Assembly (NCBI RefSeq): GCF_014696105.1
Contig: NZ_JACJPO010000036.1
Location: forward strand, 57,342-121,341
Source of the DNA: Microcoleus sp. FACHB-1515
Lineage (GTDB): Bacteria; Cyanobacteriota; Cyanobacteriia; Elainellales; Elainellaceae
Direction: 5' to 3'
DNA length: 64,000 bases
A model generated the notes under the pieces. It ran no database searches, had not been told where the DNA came from, and worked only from the letters and a program-made list of their open reading frames with translations. A program made the position numbers and the translations under genes. Shown piece after piece: positions 18,807 to 28,669 of the stretch (position 1 is its first letter; each line of letters starts with the position of its first letter).

Positions 18807-19328
18807 CTAGCGGCGACCGCCGAGCCACTTGGCGGCAACTGCGCCCATGATTGCACCGACAACCGGATTGCTGAGGAACTTGACCAAAGCGGGCTGTTCG
18901 GCCATCACCTCTTGGAAAATATCCGGGTGGTTGTGGTAGGTGAAGGCGGCAAGCTTGGACACATCGTCCGCGCTCATCCGGTTCGGATTGTGTGTCGAAA
19001 GGCCAAGTTGCCGTTCAAGATCGCGCTCTTTCAGGCCGCGCTTTTCAAGCTGCTTGAAGAATTCCCGCGCGACATCATCGCGCTCGTTTGGCGCAATTTG
19101 GGCGATCGCCTTTTGCAGTTCCGGCTCCATTTGCTGAGTCGGAATCGTGTTGGGGTGCATGTTGCGACCGAACAGTTGGCGGCGTTGCGCGGGAGTCGAT
19201 CGCTGGGCAAAATCGTCAAAGTTCTCGTATTCTTGCTCTGGATCAGCAGGCAGATCTTTTAGCGATTCGACATTGCCTTGCGCCAGTTCACGATTAATTT
19301 CGCGCTTGTATTGGTCACTTGAAGACAT
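18807..19328 (-). CDS. Conserved cyanobacterial protein, unknown function
   Basis: 173 residues, hydrophilic and highly charged over the first 140 (SSSDQYKREINRELAQGNVE, ERDDVAREFFKQLEKRGLK), with a short hydrophobic Gly/Ala segment near the C-terminus (FLSNPVVGAIMGAVAAKWLGG). I recognise no domain. The C-terminal segment may touch a membrane. It is followed on the same strand by ridA and preceded by a lipoprotein gene; gaps of about 240 and 40 bases make an operon with the lipoprotein possible. Confidence 0.7.
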   Translation of the reverse strand: MSSSDQYKREINRELAQGNVESLKDLPADPEQEYENFDDFAQRSTPAQRRQLFGRNMHPNTIPTQQMEPELQKAIAQIAPNERDDVAREFFKQLEKRGLKERDLERQLGLSTHNPNRMSADDVSKLAAFTYHNHPDIFQEVMAEQPALVKFLSNPVVGAIMGAVAAKWLGGRR

Positions 19329-19370
19329 TTTTCAATTCTCCCAATTTCAATCAAATTTGGTCAAACTGAC

Positions 19371-19802
19371 CTACTGATACTCGATTTGCTGCGAGGCATT
19401 ATCGTAGTTTGCAGTCAGAATCAGCTTTTTGTCGGGCGCGTAAACGAGGACTTTCAGGTCGCGGTTGGGAAAGTTTTTGCGGAAGCCTTCCACCAGCGAT
19501 CGCGTCAGCGAACGCACTTCATTGGGGCGGACATTATCCGTAATCACGACGCCCAACTTGTTGTCATCACGCACGTAAGCGTCTGAAACGACGCCCTGTG
19601 CAGTCTGAACAACCCACTGACCAAAATCTTGTCCGCGAGCGCTGTTGCCTCGGCTCAACTCAGAATATTGATTTGTATCGCTGTAGGTCGGAACGCTGGT
19701 GCGATCGGCAGTTGGCGCAGCGCTACAGGCCGTTGACACCACCAGCACCAACACCAGCACGATCGACATCAAAACCTTACGACTGCGCTCAGCTAAACTC
19801 AT
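19371..19802 (-). CDS. Predicted lipoprotein, unknown function
   Basis: 143 residues. A positively charged start (MSLAERSRKVL) and hydrophobic stretch end in a lipobox, VVSTAC, placing the lipidated Cys at residue 26. The mature part (about 117 residues) has FGQWVVQTAQGVVSDAYVRD and VITDNVRPNEVRSLTRSLVE, a pattern kept in a cyanobacterial family with no assigned role. It is expected on the periplasmic face of the membrane. It lies 42 bases upstream of the 18807-19328 gene. Confidence 0.75.
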   Translation of the reverse strand: MSLAERSRKVLMSIVLVLVLVVSTACSAAPTADRTSVPTYSDTNQYSELSRGNSARGQDFGQWVVQTAQGVVSDAYVRDDNKLGVVITDNVRPNEVRSLTRSLVEGFRKNFPNRDLKVLVYAPDKKLILTANYDNASQQIEYQ

Positions 19803-20033
19803 TGGCTTCTCCTATAAAACATCTGCTGAAGAGTCACAAAAATCTAACCATACCCGCAACTTCTGAAGGCGAATTCATCAGAAAGACTTCATTTTTGTTG
19901 CTTTAACAACAATCTTAGAAAAAGGTATTTGTTAGCCAGTCTATCTACGGGAATATTGACCGCTCTAGCGCCATAGAGAAAATCGATCGCGATATCATGC
20001 AAGTGCGATCGATCCTTATTTTGTTTAACTTTT

Positions 20034-20849
20034 ATGAAATTCAAAACTGGCTGTCAGTTGCGCTACCAGGTCGAACAGCCCAGCACGCTAATTTTTGGGA
20101 TTCAGGTCGAAAAAAGTTCACAGCAGCACATTTCACAAGAAACGCTATCGACCGATCCAGCCATCGAAACCGAGTCGCAAATCGTCAACGGCAACCGCCT
20201 GTTGCGCCTGCAAGCGCAGCCCGGAACGCTGAATTTGCGCTATGAAGCGATCGTCGAGCGCAATTTTGTTCCTGTCAATCCAGATGAGGCGATCGAAACG
20301 CTGGCCGCCGATTTGCCGCTGGATGTGTTGCCCTATTTGTTTCCCAGCCGCTACTGCCAGTCCGATCGCCTGATGCGCTTGGCAACGGCTCAGTTTGGCG
20401 ATTTGAAACCGGGGTATGACCGGGTGAGAGCGATCGCCGACTGGATTTTCGAGAATGTCACGTACCTTTCCGGCAGTACGGACTCGCAAACGTCCGCCTT
20501 TGACACGGTGACGGAGCGGACGGGCGTTTGTCGCGATTTTGCCCACTTGGGAATCGCGTTCTGCCGCGCCCTGACGATTCCCGCTCGCTTCGTGGCGGGA
20601 TATGCCTACCAGCTTCAGCCGCCGGATTTCCACGCTTGCTTCGAGGCGTATCTGGGCAATCAGTGGTACTGGTTTGACCCGACACGACTGGCTCGCGCTG
20701 AACATTTCGTTCGCATCGGCACAGGCCGCGACGCCGCCGATGTGTCGTTTGCAAATTTATTTGGCGTGCTGCGGATGGAAGAAATGCACGTCTTTTCAGA
20801 ATTGCTGAGCGAGGAGGAAAGTGGAGCGATCGAAACGAGTGCCGCCTAA
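20034..20849 (+). CDS. Transglutaminase-like cysteine protease fold protein
   Basis: 271 residues. An N-terminal beta-rich half (about 1-110) precedes a transglutaminase-core domain whose triad is visible: Cys166 in ERTGVCRDFAHL, His in DFHACFEAYL and Asp in WYWFDPTR. The N-terminal domain plus this core is the COG1305 arrangement, typically peptidase or amidase rather than protein cross-linker. There is no signal peptide, so it should be cytoplasmic. The substrate is unknown. Its stop overlaps the convergent ribBA stop by 4 bases. Confidence 0.87.
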   Translation: MKFKTGCQLRYQVEQPSTLIFGIQVEKSSQQHISQETLSTDPAIETESQIVNGNRLLRLQAQPGTLNLRYEAIVERNFVPVNPDEAIETLAADLPLDVLPYLFPSRYCQSDRLMRLATAQFGDLKPGYDRVRAIADWIFENVTYLSGSTDSQTSAFDTVTERTGVCRDFAHLGIAFCRALTIPARFVAGYAYQLQPPDFHACFEAYLGNQWYWFDPTRLARAEHFVRIGTGRDAADVSFANLFGVLRMEEMHVFSELLSEEESGAIETSAA

Positions 20850-22576
20850 TCAGTGGGCAGATGGCTCGAAAACACGTAGATCCGCTGCGTCTCCAGGCGA
20901 TCGCGCAAGTCTGAAGGCTTAATGCTCGACTCAGTGAACGGCTGATCGAGGCGGAAAATTTGGCGATCGAGCTTCACCTGCAAATTCGTCAGTGGGTCGC
21001 CTCCCGTTGAAACGAGAAATTCCACCTGCTCAACCAGCGGCCAGCTTGCCAGGTTGTCGAGAATTTGAGCGATCGCCTGCGTGTAGGGATGTCCCGCTTC
21101 CTCGTACCAGTTGAGTTGACCGACAAGCGGCTGATCGAAACCGAGGTGAACCACCAGTGAAGATTGCTCAAATAAGGCAGTCGCCAGCGCTCTTGCTTCT
21201 TCCTGGACAAGGAGATCGTGAGCTTTGGCAAGATGGCGCAGTTTTTCCAGGCGTTCGTAGCGATCGGTCGGGGTTTGCGGTTCGTCACGCCAGTGAATTG
21301 CCACTGTGACGAGGTAGGTTTGCAGCAAGAGGTGGCCGAGCTTTTCGGCTTTAGTGGCGAGATAGTCAGCGTTGTAGGTGGTGGCTTCGATCAGCAGCGG
21401 GACGCGATCGACCATCTCCATGCCGTAGCCTTTCAGTCCGGCAATCTTGCGCGGATTGTTGGTGATCAGGCAAAACTGATGCACACCCAAATCATTGAGA
21501 ATCTGTGCGCCCATGCCGTAGTTGCGCTGATCAGCCGGAAAGCCCAAGCGCAAATTCGCCTCGACCGTATCAAGTCCCATGTCTTGCAGCGAATAGGCTT
21601 TGAGCTTGTTGACTAAACCGATGCCGCGCCCTTCCTGCCGCAGATAGACCACAACGCCTTGTCCGGCATTCTCGATCATTTTCAGCGCGGCCTGAAGCTG
21701 CATTCGACAGTCGCAGCGCAGCGATCCGAGCGCGTCTCCGGTCAAACACTCGGAGTGCATCCGCACCATGACGGGACGATCTTTGAAGGTGGCAGGATCG
21801 CCTTTGACGATCGCCAAATGCTCGGAATTATCCAGCAAATTGCGGTAGGCATACACCTGAAAATGACCGAACTGCGTTGGCAAATCGGCAACAGCCTCGC
21901 GATGCACAAAGCGTTCGTGCTGAAGCCGATAGTTGATCAAGTCCGCAATGCTGATGATCTTGAGCTTGTGCGTTCTGGCGTATTCAATTAGCTCTGGCAG
22001 TCGCGCCATCGAGCCGTCAGGATTTTGAATCTCGCAAATCACACCAGAAGGATACAGCCCTGCCAGTCGCGCTAAATCCACGCCTGCTTCGGTGTGTCCT
22101 GCTCGCTTGAGAACGCCGCCTTCTTTGGCTCGCAAGGGGAAAATGTGTCCGGGACGACGCAGATCGCTCGGCTTCGTCATTGGATTAATCGCCACCTGAA
22201 TCGTTTTGGCGCGATCGTCTGCCGAAATTCCTGTCGTTACGCCCAGATGCAGCGCAGCGTCAATACTGACGGTGAACGCCGTTTGCTCGTTTTCGTCCTC
22301 AAAGCTTTGGTGTGTCACCATCAGCGGCAGTTCAAGCTGATCGAGTCGATCGCCCGTCATCGCCAAACAAATCAAGCCTCGCGCTTCAACCGCCATAAAG
22401 TTAATCATGTCCGGCGTCGCGAACTGAGCGGCACAGATGACATCGCCTTCGTTCTCGCGATTTTCGTCATCAACCACAACCAGAGCGCGACCCGACTTGA
22501 GATCGGCCAAAGCCGACTCGATCGAATCAAACTGAAATTCAGCAAAAGCGGGATTCGGTGAGTGTAGCGGTTCCAC
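20846..22576 (-). CDS. ribBA: Bifunctional DHBP synthase / GTP cyclohydrolase II with C-terminal extension
   Basis: Riboflavin synthesis from both ends: ribulose-5-phosphate to DHBP, and GTP to the pyrimidine intermediate. The DHBP synthase part has VVVDDENRENEGD and GHIFPLRAKEGGVLKRAGHTE. The GTP cyclohydrolase II part has the zinc site HSECLTGDALGSLRCDCRMQ and VVYLRQEGRGIGL. About 130 further residues after GYGMEMVDRVPLLIEATTYN form an extension seen in cyanobacterial RibBA. I chose the GTG at 22576, preceded by AGGGAC at good distance, giving 576 residues; a TTG at 22663 would add 29 residues without family similarity. No FMN riboswitch is visible upstream. Confidence 0.95.
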   Translation of the reverse strand: MEPLHSPNPAFAEFQFDSIESALADLKSGRALVVVDDENRENEGDVICAAQFATPDMINFMAVEARGLICLAMTGDRLDQLELPLMVTHQSFEDENEQTAFTVSIDAALHLGVTTGISADDRAKTIQVAINPMTKPSDLRRPGHIFPLRAKEGGVLKRAGHTEAGVDLARLAGLYPSGVICEIQNPDGSMARLPELIEYARTHKLKIISIADLINYRLQHERFVHREAVADLPTQFGHFQVYAYRNLLDNSEHLAIVKGDPATFKDRPVMVRMHSECLTGDALGSLRCDCRMQLQAALKMIENAGQGVVVYLRQEGRGIGLVNKLKAYSLQDMGLDTVEANLRLGFPADQRNYGMGAQILNDLGVHQFCLITNNPRKIAGLKGYGMEMVDRVPLLIEATTYNADYLATKAEKLGHLLLQTYLVTVAIHWRDEPQTPTDRYERLEKLRHLAKAHDLLVQEEARALATALFEQSSLVVHLGFDQPLVGQLNWYEEAGHPYTQAIAQILDNLASWPLVEQVEFLVSTGGDPLTNLQVKLDRQIFRLDQPFTESSIKPSDLRDRLETQRIYVFSSHLPTD

Positions 22577-22812
22577 AGAAACGTCCCTAAGCGTGAGGAG
22601 TTTTGTAAAGAATTCTAAATTTTTCCAATTGAGTCCATTGTAGCCTGTCGCGCTAGCTGCCAACGATTGAGTCGCACTGACCGATCGAAAGTTGGCTGAA
22701 ACACATCGATTACGTTTGCTAATTACATCCCTAAGAAGTTTTTAGGTACTACAATGCACCATCGAGAGGCTTCATGCAAAAAGACTCCGTTCACCTTCAG
22801 CAGGCAGACATA

Positions 22813-23868
22813 ATGGGCGATTCGAGACGCATTCCCGTAGGTATTGTTGGCGCGTCGGGCTATGGCGGTGTGCAGCTTGTGCGTCTGCTGCTGGAGCATC
22901 CGCAGGTGGAACTGGTGTATCTCGGTGGCGACAGTAGCGCGGGCAAATCGTTTGCAGACCTTTATCCGCAGTACGATCGCCCCAGTCTCAAGATTGAACC
23001 GATCGATCTCGATGTGATTGGCGATCGCTGCGAAGCGGTTTTTCTCGGCTTGCCGAACGGCTTGGCCTACACAATGGCTCCGACTTTGCTGGAAAAAGGC
23101 TGTAAGGTTCTCGATCTTTCTGCTGACTATCGCTTCATCGATCCGAGCGTTTACCAAACTTGGTACGGTGGCGATCGATCGGATTTTGCCCAAATGGAAA
23201 TGGCCGTTTACGGATTGCCGGAACTGTATCGCGATCGAATTGCCGAAGCTCAGCTTGTGGGCTGTCCCGGTTGCCACGTGACGACTAGCCTGCTTGCCCT
23301 CGCTCCGCTGTTCAAGCAAGGACTGGTAATTCCCGAAACGGCAATTATCGATTCAAAAACCGGAACATCCGGCGGCGGACGACAAGCGAAAATCAATATG
23401 CTGCTGGCAGAAGCCGATTCGACCATGAGCGCTTACAACGTCGGACGGCATCGCCACACGCCGGAGATTGAGCAGATTTGCAGCGAACTTGCTGGGCATG
23501 AAGTGATGGTGCAGTTCACGCCGCATCTTGTGCCAATGGTGCGCGGCATTTTGGCGACCGTTTACGCAACGCTGCGCGATCCAGGGTTGGTGCGTGAAGA
23601 TCTAATCACGATCTATCAGGCGTTCTACCGGAATGCACCCTGGGTAAAGATTTTACCGAGCGGCGTTTATCCACAAACGAAATGGGCAAGCGGCACAAAT
23701 CTGTGCTACATCGGCATCGAAGTCGATCGCCGCACCGATCGCGTCATCGTTCTATCTGCCCTTGACAACCTGATGAAAGGTCAGTCAAGTCAAGCAATTC
23801 AGTGTTTCAACATCATGATGGGCTGGCCGGAAACAATGGGTCTGCCGCAGATGAGTTTCTATCCGTAG
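22813..23868 (+). CDS. argC: N-acetyl-gamma-glutamyl-phosphate reductase
   Basis: 351 residues from the ATG at 22813 ([20 protein letters not shown]). It performs the NADPH-dependent reduction of N-acetylglutamyl phosphate in arginine synthesis. The Rossmann motif [18 protein letters not shown], active-site Cys in [22 protein letters not shown] and the C-terminal [15 protein letters not shown] are all present. An in-frame ATG at 22774 adds 13 residues that do not resemble the family. Confidence 0.96.
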   Translation: MGDSRRIPVGIVGASGYGGVQLVRLLLEHPQVELVYLGGDSSAGKSFADLYPQYDRPSLKIEPIDLDVIGDRCEAVFLGLPNGLAYTMAPTLLEKGCKVLDLSADYRFIDPSVYQTWYGGDRSDFAQMEMAVYGLPELYRDRIAEAQLVGCPGCHVTTSLLALAPLFKQGLVIPETAIIDSKTGTSGGGRQAKINMLLAEADSTMSAYNVGRHRHTPEIEQICSELAGHEVMVQFTPHLVPMVRGILATVYATLRDPGLVREDLITIYQAFYRNAPWVKILPSGVYPQTKWASGTNLCYIGIEVDRRTDRVIVLSALDNLMKGQSSQAIQCFNIMMGWPETMGLPQMSFYP

Positions 23869-23948
23869 CGCTGGCTTTGTGTTGTGGCTTGCTGCGAAGA
23901 ATTTTGACTTTTTCTACAATGGAAAGGTAGGATTTCGCTGAATTTTCG

Positions 23949-24590
23949 ATGCTTCGCCCCGATCAACGCACCAAGCTAGACGACACAAACGACACGTTGT
24001 TTTACGATGCGCCGCGCTTCGTCACTCATGTTGATGAAGGCTTTATCGGGCAGCTTACGGATTTGTATCGCGATCGCCTCAAGCCCAACACGCGCATCTT
24101 CGACATGATGAGTAGCTGGGTGTCGCATCTGCCCGACGAAATCAAGTTTGAGTTTGTCGAAGGGCACGGGCTGAACGAAGAAGAACTTGCCCGCAATCCG
24201 CGCTTGGATCACTACTTTGTGCAAAACCTGAATCAGAATCAAACGCTGCCGCTTGCAGATTGTTCGTTTGATGCCGTCCTCAACACCGTTTCGGTTCAGT
24301 ATTTGCAGCAGCCCGAAGCAATTTTTGCCGAAGTGCATCGCATCCTCAAGCCCGGAGGCATCGCAATTTTCAGCTTCTCCAACCGGATGTTCTACCAAAA
24401 AGCGATTCAGGCGTGGCGTGACGGCAGCGAACGCGATCGCGTCGAACTTGTGAAAGGCTATTTTCGATCGGTTCCCGGATTCGCCGAACCGGAAGTGATT
24501 GCGCGATCGCGTTCCGTTCCCGGTTTTCTGCAAATGTTGGGCGTCTCTGGCGATCCGTTCTACGCCGTCATTGGCACTCGGCAAGGCTAA
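23949..24590 (+). CDS. SAM-dependent methyltransferase
   Basis: 213 residues. A class I methyltransferase fold is suggested by RIFDMMSSWVSHLP, LPLADCSFDAVLNTVSVQYL and EVHRILKPGGIAIFSFSNRMF, the last being the usual post-motif III region. The first glycine-rich SAM loop is unusual (FDMMSSW in place of DxGxGxG), a form I recall from a cyanobacterial and proteobacterial group of putative methylases. The substrate is unknown. Confidence 0.8.
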   Translation: MLRPDQRTKLDDTNDTLFYDAPRFVTHVDEGFIGQLTDLYRDRLKPNTRIFDMMSSWVSHLPDEIKFEFVEGHGLNEEELARNPRLDHYFVQNLNQNQTLPLADCSFDAVLNTVSVQYLQQPEAIFAEVHRILKPGGIAIFSFSNRMFYQKAIQAWRDGSERDRVELVKGYFRSVPGFAEPEVIARSRSVPGFLQMLGVSGDPFYAVIGTRQG

Positions 24591-24743
24591 GACCAGCTTA
24601 TAAATCTGTGTAGAACTTCACAATTGTTCGTTTAGTTACATTTTGTGTAATACATTAGCGAGTATCTGCGAAATGTGAAATTTTGAAAGAAGCCTCTTCA
24701 CGAAGAATTCATTTTCTGCTTTTTGGGTTTTTCAACTTGAGCT

Positions 24744-26609
24744 ATGCCTCCGTTTGCGTGGGGCAGGGATGTGGATATGAATGCTGACTCTGCTGCTTGG
24801 AAGGATTTTGACGCATCGCTGGCCTGCACCGAGAAAGCAAATCAATTGTTCTGGTTCGATCGTGTGATCACACCCTCCATGCCTGAACTTTTGACCGCGC
24901 TGACTCAGCTTTCGAGCGAAATTGCCCAGTCGATTCGGCGATCGCTCGATTTTGAACTTATCCTCACCACGATTGCCAGCCGCATTCGCGAATTTCTCAA
25001 CGTCGATCGCGTCTGCGTTTACCGCTTTGAATTCGACTGGAGCGGCACGATCGTCGCTGAATCGGTCAGCGACCCCAGCCATTCGATTCTCGGTCTGCAA
25101 ATCAAAGATACTTTCTTCAACGCCCAAGGCCGCGAACAATATCAGCAAGGCCGAATGCAGGCGATCGCGGATGTCTCAGAAGCGAACTTGTCACCCTGCC
25201 ACGCCGATTTACTAGAGCGGATGCACGTGAAGGCGAATCTGGTTGTGCCGATCGTGCAGCAAACCGACACGCAAGAACGGCTTTGGGGCTTGCTCGTCGC
25301 GCATCAGTGCTCCGCTCCGCACGAATGGCAATCGTTTGAGGTGCATCTGCTGTGGCAAATTGCCGCCCAAGTCAGTTTGGCAATTCAGCAAGCCGAACTT
25401 TATCAGCAGGTGACGCGCCTGAATGCCGAACTTGCCGCCCAAGTGCGCGATCGCACCCTTCAGCTTCAGCAGATGCAAGAGTTTGATGCGCTCCTCAAGC
25501 GCATTAGCGATCGTGTCCGCGACACTTTGGATGAAGACGAAATTCTCGCTACCGTCGTGCATGAACTCAGTCGGGCGCTTGGTGTCGTTTGCGAACCGCA
25601 GCTAGACGATCCGACGAATCGATCGCGCAGCGCTCCCGGAACGGGATCGACCACTTTGGAGCAAGACGGTCAGCCTGTGCAGCTTTGCCGCCAAGACCAG
25701 CGAGCCAGACAAAGCCTGTTGCTCTGCCCAATTTTCAACGATGAAGGCTTGCTCGGTCACTTGCAGTTGATGCGTCCGGCCAGCCAGCAGTTTAGCGCGA
25801 TCGAAGTCCGCCTAGTCCAACAGGTCGCCAGCCAGTGCGCGATCGCCATCCGCCAAGCCCGACTCGACAAAGCCGCTCAGATGCGCCTGCACGATCTAGA
25901 GCAGTTGCACCAGCAAAAAGACGAATTTCTCACGACAGTTTCGCAGGCGCTGCGATCGCCCGTGTGCAACATCAAAATGGCCTTGCAGATGTTAGAGGCG
26001 ACCTGGCAGCGTGAAGTGATGCCAAGTAGCGGTGAGGGCACACAGCGGCAGCAGCGCTATTTGCAGATTTTGAATCGGGAGTGCGATCGCGAAATTCAAC
26101 TGCTCAACGATCTGCTGGATTTGCAGCGGTTGGAAGCTGATTTGCAGACAGTTTCACGCGGGGCGATCGAGCTTCCGCTCTGGCTGATGCAGGTGAGCAA
26201 GCTGTTTCAAGCGCGAACGCAGCAGCGACAGCAAACCATTCACCTCGACCTACAGCCGAATCTGCCCATTCTGATTACTGACCCGACTCATTTGGGGCGC
26301 ATCATCAGCGAACTGCTCACCAACGCCTGCAAATACACGCCGCCTGGAGGGGACATCATCCTCGCCACCCAAGCCGATGCCAAAACGGTGCGAATTCGCG
26401 TCATCAACACAGGCAACGCCATCGCGCCCGAAGATCAAGCGCAAATCTTTGACAAGTTCTATCGCGCTCCCAAGTCCGATCGCTGGCAGCAAGGCGGCAC
26501 AGGACTCGGCCTCGCCGTCGTCAAAAAGCTCACGCTCCTGCTGAATGGTGATGTGCAGGTCGAAAGCGCCAACGACTGCACCTGCTTCACCATTACGCTG
26601 CCTCGCTAG
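24744..26609 (+). CDS. Two-GAF sensor kinase-like protein lacking the phospho-accepting His
   Basis: 621 residues from 24744, or 610 from the ATG at 24777; no membrane helices. GAF domain 1 at about residues 65-215 (DFELILTTIASRIREFLNVDRVCVYRF) is followed by a coiled coil, a second GAF at about 250-390, a HisKA-like helix pair and an HATPase domain at about 510-620 (SELLTNACKYTPPGG, FDKFYRAP, GGTGLGLAVVKKL). The H-box, normally S-H-E-L-R-T/S-P, reads SQALRSP: His is Gln401 (CAG at 25944-25946). The G1 box also reads NTGNA without the usual Asp. It may sense a ligand or light but cannot autophosphorylate at the normal site. No response regulator is adjacent. Confidence 0.85.
   Translation: MPPFAWGRDVDMNADSAAWKDFDASLACTEKANQLFWFDRVITPSMPELLTALTQLSSEIAQSIRRSLDFELILTTIASRIREFLNVDRVCVYRFEFDWSGTIVAESVSDPSHSILGLQIKDTFFNAQGREQYQQGRMQAIADVSEANLSPCHADLLERMHVKANLVVPIVQQTDTQERLWGLLVAHQCSAPHEWQSFEVHLLWQIAAQVSLAIQQAELYQQVTRLNAELAAQVRDRTLQLQQMQEFDALLKRISDRVRDTLDEDEILATVVHELSRALGVVCEPQLDDPTNRSRSAPGTGSTTLEQDGQPVQLCRQDQRARQSLLLCPIFNDEGLLGHLQLMRPASQQFSAIEVRLVQQVASQCAIAIRQARLDKAAQMRLHDLEQLHQQKDEFLTTVSQALRSPVCNIKMALQMLEATWQREVMPSSGEGTQRQQRYLQILNRECDREIQLLNDLLDLQRLEADLQTVSRGAIELPLWLMQVSKLFQARTQQRQQTIHLDLQPNLPILITDPTHLGRIISELLTNACKYTPPGGDIILATQADAKTVRIRVINTGNAIAPEDQAQIFDKFYRAPKSDRWQQGGTGLGLAVVKKLTLLLNGDVQVESANDCTCFTITLPR
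25620..25649 (+). repeat. 30-base dispersed repeat, copy 3 (inside a coding region)
   Basis: CGATCGCGCAGCGCTCCCGG followed by AACGGGATCG, differing from the 48339 copy at two positions. It encodes RSRSAPGTGS in the second GAF region of the sensor protein, like RSQSAPGTVS in the 4634 gene. Confidence 0.7.
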
Positions 26610-26827
26610 AGGCGATCGCCATGAAAAATCCGTCGAGGCTCGATCGCCTTGGCGGGTTTGTCAGGCGAGTTCGGTAGAATTCTGCTCGATCGCACTCATC
26701 CTGCACAGAGATAGCGTACTTTAAAGCATTCCGGATTAGCACTGGTGAGAGTGAGACAAGAAACTAAAGCAATTTCGTAAAAAATCGGGGCTGTATCCGA
26801 TTCCTTTTTGGGCTTGCGTGCTTAAAA

Positions 26828-27712
26828 TTACGATCGCCTGACGTTTAAACAGCACCAGTCTTTTCGCCGCCACAGCGTTGCGACAATCCAGCCATTTTGC
26901 TCTAGCGTGTCGGCGATCGGCTTCACCTGATCGAGCAAAATGCCGCTGAAAACTGCCCAAGTGGTTTCTTTCACCAGTGGATTCATTTGCGGAATCAGAT
27001 CGATAATCACTTCCGCCAAAATATTGCAGACAATGCCATCCACAGGTTGAGGCATCATCTCAAGCAGCCGCGCCACGCTGCCCACTTCAACGGCAAGGCG
27101 ATCGCTGGCGATGCCGTTCAGTTCGCGATTGCTGATTGTCGCATCGATCGCCAGCGGGTCAGTATCGACTGCGTAAGCTTGCTTGGCACCCAGCAACAGT
27201 GCGCCGATTGACAGAATTCCTGACCCGCAGCCTACATCTGCAATCACCGCTGCACTGGGTTCGCTCAATCGCATTTCTAAGGCTTCGAGGCAAAGCTCAG
27301 TCGTGGCGTGAGTTCCTGTGCCAAACGCCATGCCCGGATCGAGTTTGAGGACAATGCGATCGGTTTCGGGAAGCGGAATCCAGGCGGGATTGATTAAGAA
27401 GCGATCGCCAATTTCTTGCGGATGCCAATAGGTTTTCCAACTGCTTGACCAGTCTTCTTCATCTATTAGCTGCCACTGCACAGCGGGAATTGGCAGTTCT
27501 GCACAAAGTGCATCTTGCCGCAGCAGCAGTGAGAGGGCAGACAAATCGAGCAGTTGCGCTTGTGCCTGAGACAAATAGCCGCACACCAAGCAGCTTTGTC
27601 CCTTCACTTCGCTGGATGTGCCGCGACAGCCAAACGTTTCTAGCCGCCAAAAGACTGATTCTTCTAGCGCCAAATCGCAAAGAACTTGAATTTCCCACCA
27701 GCTACTTGCCAC
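26828..27712 (-). CDS. prmA: Ribosomal protein L11 methyltransferase
   Basis: 294 residues from a GTG at 27712. It trimethylates ribosomal protein L11 using SAM. The N-terminal substrate-recognition domain ([20 protein letters not shown]) precedes the catalytic domain with [39 protein letters not shown] and [12 protein letters not shown], the last holding the NxxA/N-type motif of L11 methylases. Length and motif order are normal for the family. Confidence 0.95.
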   Translation of the reverse strand: MASSWWEIQVLCDLALEESVFWRLETFGCRGTSSEVKGQSCLVCGYLSQAQAQLLDLSALSLLLRQDALCAELPIPAVQWQLIDEEDWSSSWKTYWHPQEIGDRFLINPAWIPLPETDRIVLKLDPGMAFGTGTHATTELCLEALEMRLSEPSAAVIADVGCGSGILSIGALLLGAKQAYAVDTDPLAIDATISNRELNGIASDRLAVEVGSVARLLEMMPQPVDGIVCNILAEVIIDLIPQMNPLVKETTWAVFSGILLDQVKPIADTLEQNGWIVATLWRRKDWCCLNVRRS

Positions 27713-27804
27713 GACTGTTCATCGATCGCCTTCCCCACAATATCGCTGAATTTCGTTTCTTTGACCGGATTGATCAAGAAAGCGTCACTGCGTGATGTTG
27801 CGAT

Positions 27805-28506
27805 TTAGAGTTGGCGAGTCTGAATCAATTCACCATACGCGATCGCAGTGTCTTTGATCGCCTGGTATTCTTGCTTGATTTTTCGGTATTGCTGATCGAT
27901 CGCGAATCCGCTGTCTGGAATCAAATCAGGGTTGTATGCTGCAACTTCTCTGCCGATGAGCACTTCACGAATAAATCGCACATAAACCTGCTGAAGTTCT
28001 TCAGCTTTATTGAGCAGGTTTTCAATTTGAATCAGCGCTCTTTCATAAATATCTTGCTGGCCTGCATAAAAGTCAGAAGTAGTAACTAAATCGAGCAGTT
28101 CACTGATTTTTTGATGCTGCTTATTTAAGTTCAAAATTTCTGGCTCAACAAATTCTATGTGCTCTTTCATCAGCAAGCTGAGATCTTGAGCGATGCGAAT
28201 ACTGATGTCGTTTTGGGTGTCGGCTTGTCTGAGGCTGGGAACGTGAGCCGATCGCAAATCGTGCCAGGAAAAGATATATTGCACGTCGCCTGCGGACGTT
28301 AATCTTGGAAAAATAACTTGAATTCTACGATTTTGATTGCTGTCATAGAAAATGCCTAAATTGCCGAGGGGAAGATTGGAGTAGCGAGTTTTGGCTCCTT
28401 CAATTTCCACGACGCCACGCTTGCGAATTCGATCGAGCTTTTGCTTGGGATAGAAAACAACCCAATAAATTCCACCGATCAGCGCAAGTGTGAATAAAAT
28501 ACTCAT
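27805..28506 (-). CDS. Single-pass membrane protein with coiled coil, unknown
   Basis: 233 residues. A hydrophobic helix occupies residues 2-20 (SILFTLALIGGIYWVVFY), followed by a basic patch (KQKLDRIRKRG). A small beta-rich part extends to about 90, and a long helical, likely coiled-coil region covers 105-190 (NLNKQHQKISELLDLV, IQIENLLNKAEELQQ). I recognise no family. It lies 92 bases upstream of prmA on the same strand and is divergent from mnmG. Confidence 0.6.
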   Translation of the reverse strand: MSILFTLALIGGIYWVVFYPKQKLDRIRKRGVVEIEGAKTRYSNLPLGNLGIFYDSNQNRRIQVIFPRLTSAGDVQYIFSWHDLRSAHVPSLRQADTQNDISIRIAQDLSLLMKEHIEFVEPEILNLNKQHQKISELLDLVTTSDFYAGQQDIYERALIQIENLLNKAEELQQVYVRFIREVLIGREVAAYNPDLIPDSGFAIDQQYRKIKQEYQAIKDTAIAYGELIQTRQL

Positions 28507-28669
28507 CGTGGTTGCAGCCAGTTTTGCTGGGGATCAAATCGTGGTGGCTGAATCTTAAGTATCGCAAATCTAACCAGATTGACAATTGAGCGTGACCCAA
28601 GCCGATCGATTTCGTTCTGGCTTGCGCCAAATCGCTAAAATTGAACTGTGCCTTTTGCAAATCTTCAAA

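Noticed and set aside
18646..18828. 60-codon leftward frame between ridA and the 18807 gene
   Set aside because: It runs through a hairpin repeat and has no protein-like pattern.
23667..23675. Perfect TTATCCACA DnaA box
   Set aside because: A single copy inside conserved argC codons, with no companions; chance occurrence.
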